Source: Coptis chinensis
Lineage: Eukaryota > Streptophyta > Magnoliopsida > Ranunculales > Ranunculaceae
Direction of reading: 5' to 3'
Length of the DNA stretch: 64,000 nucleotides
NCBI GenBank assembly: GCA_015680905.1
Contig: CM027385.1
Coordinates: 82,357,501 to 82,421,500, forward strand
Below are positions 10,701 through 21,636 of this stretch, piece after piece. The position numbers and the translations under genes are program-made. Numbering within the stretch: position 1 is the stretch's first letter; every line of letters starts with the position of its first letter. The notes beneath the pieces were generated by a model that was not told the origin of the DNA, did not search any database, and saw nothing but the letters and a program-made list of their open reading frames with translations.

Positions 10701-13049
10701 TCATCCTAACTGGCTCATTCATGAATCATGACAATGCATTATGGCTCCCTACAACATACGAGTTTTAGTGGGATTGGGAAACTACTCCCCACCAAAATTA
10801 GTTAGTGATTCTTACAAAGAAATCAACAACACAGCAGAATCAACCTATTTAAAACCAGATTTATCAATACCTAATTCTAATTACAAATTTTCATTCAATA
10901 ACCTATTATATACAGATTCTACTATGTTGTTGATTTCACTTTTCATCCCATCAGTTGATCTAATCACTCCCCACAACGCATCAGATATTTGGCCCACATC
11001 GTTTTTCAGAAATAACATCACGTAATGGTTAAATCCTAAACATCATTATGTCCAATCATATAAGAGAAACATGAAGTCCTACAACAAACAATCGGCTTAG
11101 CAAACATCAAGAACTTATTATGTACTTCGATGTAGTAAATACCAGAAACAAAGGCTATATGCCTATATTCCCATTGTGAGCCTACCCAATCTCTTCGTGA
11201 ATGGCATCGAAGTTGTCTAGGTTTCAAATTCTCAGCTCTTTCAATGATTAAAGTGCTGCCAATTGCCTCACTTTCAAGACAATATTATTCCGTGGAAGTT
11301 CGCTAAAATACATAACATCAACCAACTTTACCAATGTAACGAAATTCCATCACATAAAATTAATAATAATTGAATTAAACCATAAGAAAGGGGTGGGGTA
11401 AAAAGATACGTTTTCTTTGAGCTTTTGAATGATTTTGAGACGTGGTTTATCTAAATCCCGTCATCTTTAAGTTTTGCAAGAAACTCCTCCGCTTTATTCT
11501 TACCTCACCACCACTGTCCATTCTTTCTTTATCGACCGACTTCTCCCCTTCGGACTTCAACTTTTTAAACTATAAGAGCTCAAGCCCAAATACGATGTGG
11601 AAAAAAAAAAATCTTATCGCTCCTCGTTATTGCTTCGACGTCGCCATTTTCCTCGAGTGAATGGGAACACACACTTTGGAAGACAAAAATATAGTTTGCA
11701 ATAGAATGAGAGTAGTAGTTGAAAAAATTTATGCCAAAACGTAAGAGATGGGAGAGAAGGGATAAATAGGATCGAAAAGGAGGGAAGTTGAAAGAACTCA
11801 AAGATTAATGGTATTTAAGTGGGTATTAATGGTATTTAAGTGGGTATTAATGGCAAGGCAACACCGCGTACATGTCAATATAGGCGGGATTTGGTTTTTG
11901 CCCCTGAATTGACATAAAACTCCTTTGTCCGTGGTGTGTTGTAATTGAAGGGTATAAATAGAAATAAAAAATTAAATGACGAAATAGTTCTTTTTAAAGA
12001 CATTGAATAATATTTTTTTGTATTTAATCAGGGGTATTAGGTGGTAGAAAAAAGGCTGGTCTAATTTAAAAGGCCAGGTTAATTATGGTGTATTTTACTA
12101 ATAGAGATATGTGATGGTCCTTTTGTTTCTTCAAGCCACTATTTCAACTGAAGTCTTGATATCATCTTGTTCTCATTTATATCTTTAAACTTCTCTCAGA
12201 TCAATTTCATCCTTTACGCGCCGTCTGAAAAATATAATCGAGGTATGTAAAGTCCTTTTCTTTATTTAGTTTTAATGCCAGGCAAAGCATATAACTGTTC
12301 TTAGTTGTTAACATGCATTTATTTGTTTTCCTACTAAGAAAAATGTAGGATTACCATACATATGGTCCCTTACATATTTGATAGAACTCGATCTAGCCTA
12401 GTTTCAGTTCTCTCCACTATCTTGCTTTCGGTCAAGTCACTCCAACTAGATTTTTCCTTGAGAAGATTCCAATATTTATTATTTAAATATTATTGTTGCG
12501 GATCAGACTAGAACCCAAAAATCCCAGAAACTAACATCTCCCATGGCCCATACCATGTTGAGAACCAGTTGCTCTAAAAGCTCGAACTTGTAGAAGAAAA
12601 AAGGAGGCTTCGACATAGTATACAAAAGATTGAACACATGGTAGCACATACCATACCACGAACAATAGAGTTGACGCCCCACAAACAAATATATATGGAG
12701 TACTGTAGAATTAAACAACCAATTAAAAAGAGACAAAACACAAGAATTTATAGTGGTTTGGTGCCAATGTGACAACCTCCGTCCCACGGAGAAGAAATGT
12801 TTATTGCTTGATTGATTTTTAGGGTTCCATTACAGAGATATATATAGGCACAACACAAGTGCACAAAATTGTATATATATTCTAAGAATGGAGTCTTCCC
12901 TTTATAGAAATAGTCGAACTTGTCATGAACCGACTGAAGATGCCAAGACGCTTCTCTTCATCATGTGCAACTGAAGCTCGCATGGGCTGTCTCTTTCTTC
13001 TCTCACACTCTAAGTTGGTACTGAAATGTAGTGCTGATTTTGAAGACTA
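7760..13049. other. Gene-poor DNA, no recognisable gene
   Basis: Only short open frames without recognisable motifs, the longest about 150 codons on the minus strand at 10063-10515, with no family resemblance. 10255-10300 and 11105-11150 share a diverged segment around CTTCRATGTAGTA. 12500-12870 contains phrases typical of a dispersed plant element (ACACAAGAATTTATAGTGG, followed by a CCTCCGTCCCACGGAG region). Its termini were not found. Confidence 0.45.
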
Positions 13050-13970
13050 TGCCGTCTAGTGCCCTGACTTGCAGGGTAACTTTTCAGTGAAATCTGCATA
13101 TGAAGAGATTCGATCAAGAAAGCCAGTGGTTGAATGGTACAAGACTATATGGAGTGGATGTATCCACCCTCTACATCAACACTAGCCTGGAAAATCATAC
13201 AAAGGAGAATATCAACTGATGATCGTATAGAACAAACTGGTATTCCTTTACCTCTTGTTGTCGATTGTGTGGAGCTGAGACTGAAACTAATAAACATATG
13301 TTCTGGCAATGCAAGTTCTCTAAACAGTTGTGGAGCTGGATTAAACAGGTTTTCACATCAGTATAACCTACAAGACGTTCTAAAGTCTAGTCAGAGATGG
13401 AGCTCTAGGATACAAGATTTGTGGAAATCTAGTATTGCTTCATGTCTAGTGAGCATCTGGAAAGAAATAAATAATTAAGGTTCACTTTGATGGTAAGAAA
13501 CTGAGGCTTGTGGACTGCAAACAGTATGTAAGACTATAACTCAAGGTTACAAGTAAACTCTCAAGAGGTCACTGCTATAATAACCCGTTGGAACTTGGCA
13601 TTCAAATTTTTTGGAATGTGGCTATTAGACTACGTAGGGCACCACAAGTTAAACATTGTAATTGGATCCCATGTACCCGAGCCAGATACAATCAAACTTA
13701 ACACAGATGGTGCATCAATGGGAAATCCTGGACCCTTTGGAATTGGCGTCTCTTTCAGAGGAAGCAGATGTCAATTCTTTTACACACAACATGAACATAG
13801 GTCATGGAGATAACTACAGAGCTAAGTGTATGGCCATCCTTGTAGGTGTAGAGATAACACTTCGAAAGGGGCGGAGAAAAATCTGGATCGAAACCGACTC
13901 TGAAGCAGCAGCTCAAGCTTTTGAAACTGGTTTAGTGTCATGGATATGATGCTGCAACATAGATGGCTAA
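13050..13970 (+). pseudogene. Decayed LINE ORF2 tail: zf-RVT and RNase H
   Basis: Translated pieces follow the order of a plant L1-type ORF2 C-terminus. First comes a zinc-binding reverse-transcriptase region (GNFSVKSAYEEI, then after a frameshift CRLCGAETETNKHMFWQC). Then comes an RNase H domain (IKLNTDGASMGNPGPFGIG), and after another frameshift near 13760-13800 IWIETDSEAAAQAFETG. The first and third acidic residues are present, but the segment that should read AE-x-A has Lys for the catalytic Glu (YRAKCMAIL). Stops and frameshifts show it is dead. No 5' end or poly(A) tail was identified. Confidence 0.8.
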
Positions 13971-15605
13971 CATGCACTGAGAACTTGCATAGGTGGAGAA
14001 TCTCAACAATTTGGAGAGAGGGAAACTTCACAGATGATTTACTTGTAAAACAGGGTGCCACACTAAACCATACTTGATACACCATACTTGTTTATGGTTA
14101 TAGTCATCAAGTAGGAGCATGCAATAGTGGTTAGCATGTTGGCCACCCTATACAATATTTTTTGTTTTTTGTTTCAAGTTTTACTATATTCTTACTTACC
14201 AAGTAGAGAAATAAAATTAAATAAAAAAAAATTAAATCACCACTAGGCACTAGCTAGTAGTAAAAAATTTAAACTTAAGTGTGGCTCGCCTCAACAGACT
14301 AAAGCAATTGCAAAAGCAAAAGACAAAAGCAAATGCAAAATAAAAGAGCAATGGCTATTCTAATGAGATTGTATAATGGTTGTCTGTTTCACCAGTATTA
14401 AAATTCTTTATCCCGGGGCCCATGGTGGCACTAGCACTAGCACCAGTTGGTTACAACTCCTTTTGGAAGGTGCAAAGACGTTTCATCATCTCAAAGACTC
14501 AATAGGGAACCATAGTCAATCAGAGTCTTCACGCAAATTTTCTCAAGTTGTACCATCTTTCTACTTCAACGTACTCCTCTTCTTCAGCAGTCAGCCAAAC
14601 CAAAAAAAAAAAACTACTACTACTTCATCAGCAGCTACCAAGGCCTAGGCTATTACTATCAGTTTTCAAATTGTGGTAACTGGCAAGTGATAATTTTTCT
14701 ATATTTGTTTGATATATGTGTTAGTGAGTTTGTTATGGCTGATCATTTCATTTATGATGAACATATATAGTAATACAGCAAGTAATCAAAACCAGTTGTA
14801 CTAAATATTTTACTCAATTATGCAGCTTAAAGTCTTATATCGTTGTTCTTATGTATGTAAAACTAAAATGAGATAATGTCAAAGATTACTTCTTTGTTGC
14901 CTAGAATCCTAGATCATGCATTAGAACACCTGACACACTCACAACTAGCTTAATTTTACAGTCAAATTAAAATTATTTCACTAAGAATCTCCGTTCTATT
15001 TCCACAAGGGTTATGTTTACAGCACACACTTGTCTTTAGCTCAAGTAGATCAGGATTTAGCATCTGCATCATCTGATAAATTGACCTCTCCATATTGGAG
15101 TAAGGCAGATATATTTCTTTACTGACTCTTTTACCTACTTTTGAAATGCTCGTCACAAATTCTTCCATTGTGTAACATTTCAAATAAATGATACCTACCT
15201 AGTCTGCATCAAAATGAGTCTACGTACTACTAGTTTTACATGGGTGGGTGGACAGAAACTGAAAAAAGAAAAGAGTGTTGGACAAAACAAGGACGTGTGT
15301 GTGTGTGTGGTGCATGCAATTCTTCATGAAAATGAGTGTTAGTTATTGATTTAACTGGGTGTTAATTATCTTCTTAGCTGATCAATATTACAATTAGCAT
15401 ATATTTATGAGAATATGTTACTCGGTTGAATTTTCTTTGTTCTCTTAAGCTTTTCGTGCTTCATGAAATTATATATCCTTACTGCAGATTGGATTCATAT
15501 CTAAAACTGTTGCTTTTGTATAACGAGGGCACTATCTGGTCCCCAGGAGACACAGGCTAGATTTCTTTTTCTCATTCTTGGTCGTCAAGAATATTGTGTG
15601 AGAAA
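13971..15605. other. Spacer and 5' flank of the NLR gene
   Basis: Non-coding. It contains the blocks shared with 3300-3640, an A-rich stretch near 14600, a (GT)n run at about 15295-15309, and an A/G-rich run at 14300-14345. The promoter and 5' leader of the NLR must lie at the right end, but no TATA box stands out. Confidence 0.5.
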
Positions 15606-18600
15606 ATGATTCTGGAAATTTTGGCCATTGTGGTTACACCCGTCACAGAAATGGGAAAGAGTTTTCTTAGTGCAATGAAGCGCCAAATCAGTTATGTTAC
15701 AAATTATGGTGAAAACATTCAGAACCTAAATAGCCACATGAGCCGACTGAAAGCAACGAAAGAAGATGTTCAAAGTTCAGTTGATGAGGCAACAAGGAGA
15801 TTGGAAGAACCACTTCAAACTGTGTTAGACTGGCTGGAAAAGACTGGAAAACTGGAAGAAGAAATGAGGGTTCTAAATGAAGAAGTGGAGGCTAACAGAA
15901 AGTCTCTCAAGGGCCTATGTCCAAATCTTGGCTCCCGCATGAGGCTAAGTAAGCAAGCAGTGAGGAAAACCATGGATGTCAGTGGTTGTCTTCAAGAACA
16001 GGGGAACTTCGATTCAGTTTCTCGTGTTCCAGCTCCTCCTTGTGTAGAACTCGCGCGAATGGATAGTGTTTTGGCCACTGTTTCTAGAGAATTGATTATG
16101 CAGGAGGTGATGGAAGGATTACAGAATGTGAGCATCCATTCTGTTGGTGTGCATGGGATGGGAGGAATAGGGAAGACAACGCTTGTGAGAAATCTGAACA
16201 ATGAACTTCAGAGTAGCCATCTCTTCAAAACAGTTATAATGGTAACAGTGTCCAAAGATCCAGATTTGAAGGTTGTCCAAGACAATATTGCTGCCCGGCT
16301 AGGTTTACCACTTCAGTCAGAGAGTTCAGCACTTACAAGAGCGGTCAAATTGTTTGAAAGATTGAAGGCAGAGAAGACGGTACTTATTATTCTGGACGAC
16401 GTGTGGGAGAAATTGAAGTTGGTTGAAATAGGAGTTCCTCTTGGTAGTGAGCACATGGGCTGTAAAGTCATACTCACTACTCGAAATCGTGAAGTTTGTG
16501 AACAAATGAAAATTCATAGAATAATCAAAATGGAACCCCTCACGGAAGATGAATCTCGGACTTTATTCATAGAAAAAACAGGTAAGGTTGCCATGTTGCC
16601 AAATTTGCGACCAATAGCAAAGGAGATAGTAAGAAGATGCAAGGGCTCACCATTGGCAATTGTTACTCTAGCATCCGTGTTGAGAGAAGCAGAGGAATTT
16701 GAATGGACCAATGCACTGAGGGTATTAGAAAATCCTGCTCCATGTGATCTAAAAGGTATCATGCCAGAAGTAATCACATCCCTGAAATACAGTTACGACC
16801 ATTTGTCCAGCTCAGAAATCAAGCAATGCTTCTTGTTCTGTTGCTTATATCCTGAAGATTACAATATATATTTGCCCGACTTGAGATGCTATGGCATTGG
16901 GGAAGGGTTTCTAAAGGTGAATGGGACACTAGAGGATGCATATAACAAATTACTTTCTTTTGTTGTAAAATTAAAGAAATGTTGTCTGTTGTTGGATGGT
17001 GACAAGGATATGTGTGTGAAGTTGCATGATGTAGTCCGGGACGTTGCCTTACTTATCGCATCAGACGATGAGAATGGCTTTCTGGCGTGTGTAGATGGAG
17101 GGTTAAGGAATTTGCTAGATGCGGAAAAGTTGAAGGAATGTAAGCGCATTTCGCTTATGAGAAATAAAAATCTTGTGCTCTCTTCACCATTGGAATGTCC
17201 ACGACTACGAAGTTTAATAATCAGAGACAATGACAATATCAACTCAGAGGGAGATAGTTTCTTCGAAGGTACTAAAGCACTCGTTGTCCTGGACCTGAGG
17301 GGCTCGCCCTTATGGAAGCCAGAGTTGTCTGTGCCAGAATCACTCTCATACCTCACAAGTATTCGGACGCTCAATCTACATGACTGTGATTTGTTAAATA
17401 AAGTGTCTCTACTTGGGGGAATGAAGAATCTGGAATTACTTAGCATGAGGAGGTCAAGAATCGAGAAGTTGCCAGAAGAAATAGGCAACTTGACTAATCT
17501 AAGAAGCTTAGATTTGAGAGATGCAGAATTGTTTACTGTGGCACGAAACAGTATATCAAGGCTATCAAATCTAGAGGAATTAATGGTGAATACCTTTATT
17601 GGTTGGAACACATACAGTCAGAATGGTGAACCAAATGCTAGTTTCGATGAAGTGGCATCTTTAACTCATCTCTCACTTCTTCAAATTGTTGTGAGAAGTA
17701 ATGTGTCCCATAACAGGCCATGCTCGTGGGATAATATGAAACGATTTATTGTTTCCATAACAAATAAATCGAAAACTTCCTACGGCTCAGTGGTAGAGGG
17801 GGATATCTGGAATAGTTGTGAGCTGCAGCTTGATGAAGTAAACCCGATTGAGCACTGGGTTAGTAAGTTGTTATCTAACTCAAAGGTGAAGCGAATGAAG
17901 TTAAATGACTGCAATGGTTTCAAAAGTGTTGCAGATCTAGATACAGTGGGCAGTCTCAAACAGTTGGAAGATCTAGAAGTTAGTGGGTGTGATGAAATTG
18001 AATATCTTGTAAGCATTGAAGAAGCAAAGAAAGCTCCTCAAGATTTGTTTGTGAGATTGAAGGAATTAAGGATATATTACATGGAAAGGATGGAGAAAAT
18101 CCTCCATAGCCAAGTACCATCATGTAGATTCTTGGAACAGTTAAGCTTTCTACACTTGGTCAAGTGTCGCAGACTAAAGAACATCTTCTCCTCCAATCTT
18201 CTATCACCAGCAAAAAGACTGGGAAACCTCCAGGTAGTCATAATAAGTGAGTGTCATGCACTGCAGGAAGTGTTCAACACTGAGGAAGTTACAGATATTG
18301 GTGGGACCCCAGCTATGCTTTTTGGGTTAAGGTATATGGAATTGGATGAGCTACCTGAACTGATAAGTATTTGGAAGGGGATCATACCGGTTGGGAGCCT
18401 TCAAAATCTTAAAAACCTAAAGGTGAGAAATTGTAGTGGCTTGGAATATCTGTTGTCAACCATTATGGCAGAGAGGCTTCAAAACTTAGAGAACCTTAGT
18501 CTCGAAGAATGTGATGTAATGGAGAAGCTGATACTTTCGAAAAGGGAGGAAGAAATAGCTACAACAAGTGATTCCTCCACAAGACACATTATTTTCTGTA

Positions 18601-19124
18601 ACACTGAAAAATCACCCTCCCTTCCAACCTTTCCAAATCTCCGACATTTGACTATATATAAATGTAAACTACTGGAGAACGTTTTCTCATTTGGTGTCGC
18701 ACGAGATCTGCAACAGCTGAAAGATATCATGATCGAGCGTTGCGATAATTTAAAGGAAATAATTGCAAGAGAAGAAGAAAATGTAAATGAAGTTGCAGAC
18801 CATCGCATTTTGCTTCCTCAGCTACAAACTCTCCGACTTACAGGCTTACGCAGTCTAACAAGCTTGTACCAGGGAGACTTACCTATCAGTTGTCCTTTGA
18901 GTTATATTGACGTTATTGGATGTCCAAATTTGAAAAAACTTCCTCTTGTAGCCCAAGCTGTTTCACATCTTAAAAGGATTGAGGGAGAAACTAAATGGTT
19001 TGAAAGACTAGAATGGGAAGATGAAAGCCTCAAGTCTTGCTTCCAACCTTTCTTTGTTGCCACTCAAGCAGGTGAACCATGTAAGCAAAAAATTATTTTA
19101 CATTACTTACCATTTTTAAGTTAA
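15606..19124 (+). CDS. CC-NBS-LRR disease resistance protein (RPS2/At4g27190-like)
   Basis: A single open exon of 1172 codons. The family consists of intracellular immune receptors that detect pathogen effectors or the damage they do. Residues 1-150 are a coiled-coil region with the CPNLGSRMRLS segment typical of RPS2-type receptors. NB-ARC motifs follow in order: P-loop GMGGIGKTT (184-192), kinase-2 LIILDDVW (260-267), RNBS-B KVILTTR (287-293), GLPL as GSPLAI (347-352), RNBS-D CFLFCCLYPED (408-418), and MHD as LHD in KLHDVVRDV (472-480). Irregular LRRs run from about 505 to 1150. The first ATG is at 15606; nothing upstream in frame is needed. The frame stops at 19124, but GTAAGC at 19081-19086 could be a donor for an alternative short last exon. 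No inactivating mutation is visible. Confidence 0.93.
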   Translation: MILEILAIVVTPVTEMGKSFLSAMKRQISYVTNYGENIQNLNSHMSRLKATKEDVQSSVDEATRRLEEPLQTVLDWLEKTGKLEEEMRVLNEEVEANRKSLKGLCPNLGSRMRLSKQAVRKTMDVSGCLQEQGNFDSVSRVPAPPCVELARMDSVLATVSRELIMQEVMEGLQNVSIHSVGVHGMGGIGKTTLVRNLNNELQSSHLFKTVIMVTVSKDPDLKVVQDNIAARLGLPLQSESSALTRAVKLFERLKAEKTVLIILDDVWEKLKLVEIGVPLGSEHMGCKVILTTRNREVCEQMKIHRIIKMEPLTEDESRTLFIEKTGKVAMLPNLRPIAKEIVRRCKGSPLAIVTLASVLREAEEFEWTNALRVLENPAPCDLKGIMPEVITSLKYSYDHLSSSEIKQCFLFCCLYPEDYNIYLPDLRCYGIGEGFLKVNGTLEDAYNKLLSFVVKLKKCCLLLDGDKDMCVKLHDVVRDVALLIASDDENGFLACVDGGLRNLLDAEKLKECKRISLMRNKNLVLSSPLECPRLRSLIIRDNDNINSEGDSFFEGTKALVVLDLRGSPLWKPELSVPESLSYLTSIRTLNLHDCDLLNKVSLLGGMKNLELLSMRRSRIEKLPEEIGNLTNLRSLDLRDAELFTVARNSISRLSNLEELMVNTFIGWNTYSQNGEPNASFDEVASLTHLSLLQIVVRSNVSHNRPCSWDNMKRFIVSITNKSKTSYGSVVEGDIWNSCELQLDEVNPIEHWVSKLLSNSKVKRMKLNDCNGFKSVADLDTVGSLKQLEDLEVSGCDEIEYLVSIEEAKKAPQDLFVRLKELRIYYMERMEKILHSQVPSCRFLEQLSFLHLVKCRRLKNIFSSNLLSPAKRLGNLQVVIISECHALQEVFNTEEVTDIGGTPAMLFGLRYMELDELPELISIWKGIIPVGSLQNLKNLKVRNCSGLEYLLSTIMAERLQNLENLSLEECDVMEKLILSKREEEIATTSDSSTRHIIFCNTEKSPSLPTFPNLRHLTIYKCKLLENVFSFGVARDLQQLKDIMIERCDNLKEIIAREEENVNEVADHRILLPQLQTLRLTGLRSLTSLYQGDLPISCPLSYIDVIGCPNLKKLPLVAQAVSHLKRIEGETKWFERLEWEDESLKSCFQPFFVATQAGEPCKQKIILHYLPFLS

Positions 19125-19426
19125 GTCAGCAAAGAAGGAGCTCAATCCCCATTTTCTTTTTTCAGTCTCTTCATTTTTGAGTCTATAATGGCGAATATTT
19201 TACCTCGAATCTTGCGGACCGTAGAAAATAATGAAAGGTAATTCCTTCTTCAAGTCTCTTATAGGATCACAACTGCTTACATTGATTTTGATTAATTTTA
19301 GTGTATTCTTATATATCACATTTTCAGATTGATTTTGTAGCAGAAACCATAAACTTTACCATGTAAGTTTTATGGTTTGTATTAAGATAAAGTAACATTT
19401 TAACTGCTTTTGAGACTGGTGCGGGA

Positions 19427-20024
19427 TTGCACATAATATTCCTGGACATCCATGTTACATCATGGAGTCTATATGGATGCATGTCCAGGAATGCTATGTT
19501 GTCTGAACATGTCCCTTTGTCGATTGAAAATTGTTTATATGATGCAACGGATATATGGAAGGAGTGGAATAGGGTGTGTAATAATCTGAACAGTGGAGAT
19601 AGGATTGATTATGCTATTTCTAATGTTGTTGGCAGAGATGAAGAGTGGATAGCTCCACCTCCGGGGTGGATCAAGTTAAATATTGATGCAGCTTATCATA
19701 ATTTATGTGTATTATCTGTTGTGATAGCAGGGTACACAAAGGACATAGTCGGTTCAGCAGGAGAAGCAGAGCTCTTGGGTAGAAATGGAAGTGACTAAAG
19801 CACTACAAGCTGGATGGTCAATTGTCATTGTAGAAGGTTATGCTGTGGAAGTTATTAAAGCTCTGAAGAATGGAGATCTCAACCAGGATTGGACGTGGAG
19901 CCCTATTCTGTCTAATATCTCTGACAAGCTTCCTTTATTTTCTTCTTGTGTTTTTAGAAGTACTCTAAGGCCCCTATGTAATAGATTGGCTCATGCAGTA
20001 GCAAAATGGAACTATGCCAGTTAA
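19427..20024 (+). pseudogene. RNase H-like retroelement fragment
   Basis: Encodes the C-terminal RNase H-like domain (RVT_3 type) of plant LINEs: WIAPPPGWIKLNIDAAY, then GEAELLG, then after a one-base frameshift near 19776 VTKALQAGWSIVIVEG and NRLAHAVAKW. The segment between the first Asp and the Glu helix is shortened, and the third catalytic Asp (EGDA) is Tyr (EGYA). The fragment lies exactly between two blocks that are adjacent in the paralogous relic at 3691-3848, so it inserted downstream of the NLR after the duplication. Confidence 0.75.
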
Positions 20025-20819
20025 CTAGTTTTGATTGTAATCTTTTACGCTTGGACTAACTGGTCATTATAAAAAATGCGTATGTTTTTTTTTGTTCTTG
20101 CAAGTGGCAATGCTACTGGTGTTGATTTCTTCTGATAAATAGCAATTCTGAAGTACATTTTTTCATTTTTCAATCCATTGATCCCTAATCCAGTTCCAGA
20201 AGAACTGTTAGCTAATTGCGTATTTCGGGTGGTTGAAAAGGAAATCATAGACCTATTATCTGCTCTCTTCGTCTTTCACGATGTCTGCCATCGATCCTAT
20301 GGAATCTACTTCCAATGACACTCCTATAGAAGCTGAAGAATCCATGCCATGCAGCGATTCCACACCAGTACGTACACCACATGCTCAATAGTGGCTGCCC
20401 ACAAATAAACAGCTTTGTTACTCTACTCAAAATTTGTAGCTCAAAACCGTGCCAGACATTTTTACCAGCGACAACTTGAAATTACAGCTTCTTGAGATCA
20501 CTTTCGTGGACTGAAATTTAATAACAAACATTGATTTGCAAAAGTTTAGGCTGTATCATTTGAGGAGAAACATACCAAAGCCATGCACAGTACCGCACCC
20601 CCCATATGAACAAGATTGCCACATTATTCTGCAACATTGTTCCCCGTCAAATTAATTATCAAGTGAGCAGAGGGAACGTTATGGGCCGAGGGGGTATGTG
20701 GACAGTCAATTGGTTGGTTTCTGTCTGTCCTCATTCCTCATCTCTTCTCTTTTCTTCGTCTCTCTCCCTATCAACGCCCTCTCAATCTCTCCCTCTCCCC
20801 TCTCCACTCACCCCCCATT
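20025..20819. other. Spacer downstream of the NLR
   Basis: Contains the block 20093-20158 shared with 3790-3848, a pyrimidine-rich stretch at 20740-20815, and an isolated ATG frame at 20281-20369 ending at a GTACGT donor-like site. No gene is supported. Confidence 0.5.
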
Positions 20820-21400
20820 TAGGGGTGGGAATTTGGCCCTAACGACCCTAACCCGGCCCTGACTGACCTGACCCTAATCCCTATAAAGCCCTCACAACTA
20901 AAGCCCTCACAAAATTTAGGGCAAGGCCGGCCCGGTCCTAATGCCTTCTAGGGCAGGGCTAGGGCTAAGGTTCTAAAACATAGGCCCGATCCTAACCAAG
21001 TCCTAGTTATAGTTTTACACTTTCACTATAAATACACATACTATAATCCGATTAACTTTAAATATTTTTAAATTAAAATAAGATTGTCCTTTCAGAATTT
21101 ATCACTTACACCTTAAAAAATACTACTTCCAATAACTTGTCGTATATAACAAAAACTTGTCAACCTAAGAATACGTATGAAGAACGAAAGAAGCTATTTA
21201 AAAAACCGATGTAGTAAAAAGAAAAAATGGTAAATATATAAGTCCAGCCCTAAAGTCTTTAAAGAGGGCTTAGGATAAGGTTAGGGCTTGAGATTTAGAC
21301 TTGTGATCCGGCCAGACCCGGCCAGACCCGGCCTTAATATCTGAAGGGCTTTAAATGTTTAGAGCCAGGCTTGCCCAACCCGGCCCATTGCCCACCCCTA
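20820..21400. mobile_element. TIR element, hAT-type MITE-like, 581 bp
   Basis: Termini are inverted repeats: TAGGGGTGGG at the left and CCCACCCCTA at the right. Subterminal regions are rich in GGCCC and CCGGCCC motifs, with the tandem triplet CCGGCCAGACCCGGCC near 21310. The flanks CCCCATT (left) and CCCCACT (right) are an imperfect target duplication. These ends resemble common plant hAT MITEs. There is no transposase coding. It lies about 240 bp upstream of the YAO start codon, so it may affect that promoter. Confidence 0.7.
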
Positions 21401-21636
21401 CCCCACTGCTATGGCAGTATACTATTTAATTATTTAATTGTAAATGTCAAATAGCAAAAGCCCAGCCCAAGTGAAAGATTTGTTAAGACCAAGCCCAAGC
21501 CCAATAACCGCTCATCTCTTACAACAAAAACCTTTCATTCTTAAACCCTAATAACTCTGTGTCTTTTCTTTTCTCTCCTTAAACCCTAAAAAAAACCCTA
21601 AAATTTCAATCTCAAACCTCAAAATCGACAACGAAA

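Noticed and set aside
17018..17044. LHD variant as proof of an autoactive NLR
   Set aside because: Autoactivity is classically linked to changes at His or Asp, which are intact.
16889..17611. 240-codon minus-strand frame inside the NLR
   Set aside because: Antisense shadow of the LRR coding sequence, with no recognisable domain.
20281..20369. ATG frame (MSAIDPMESTSNDTPIEAEE) ending at GTACGT
   Set aside because: Looks like a first exon, but no downstream exon, promoter or family was found.
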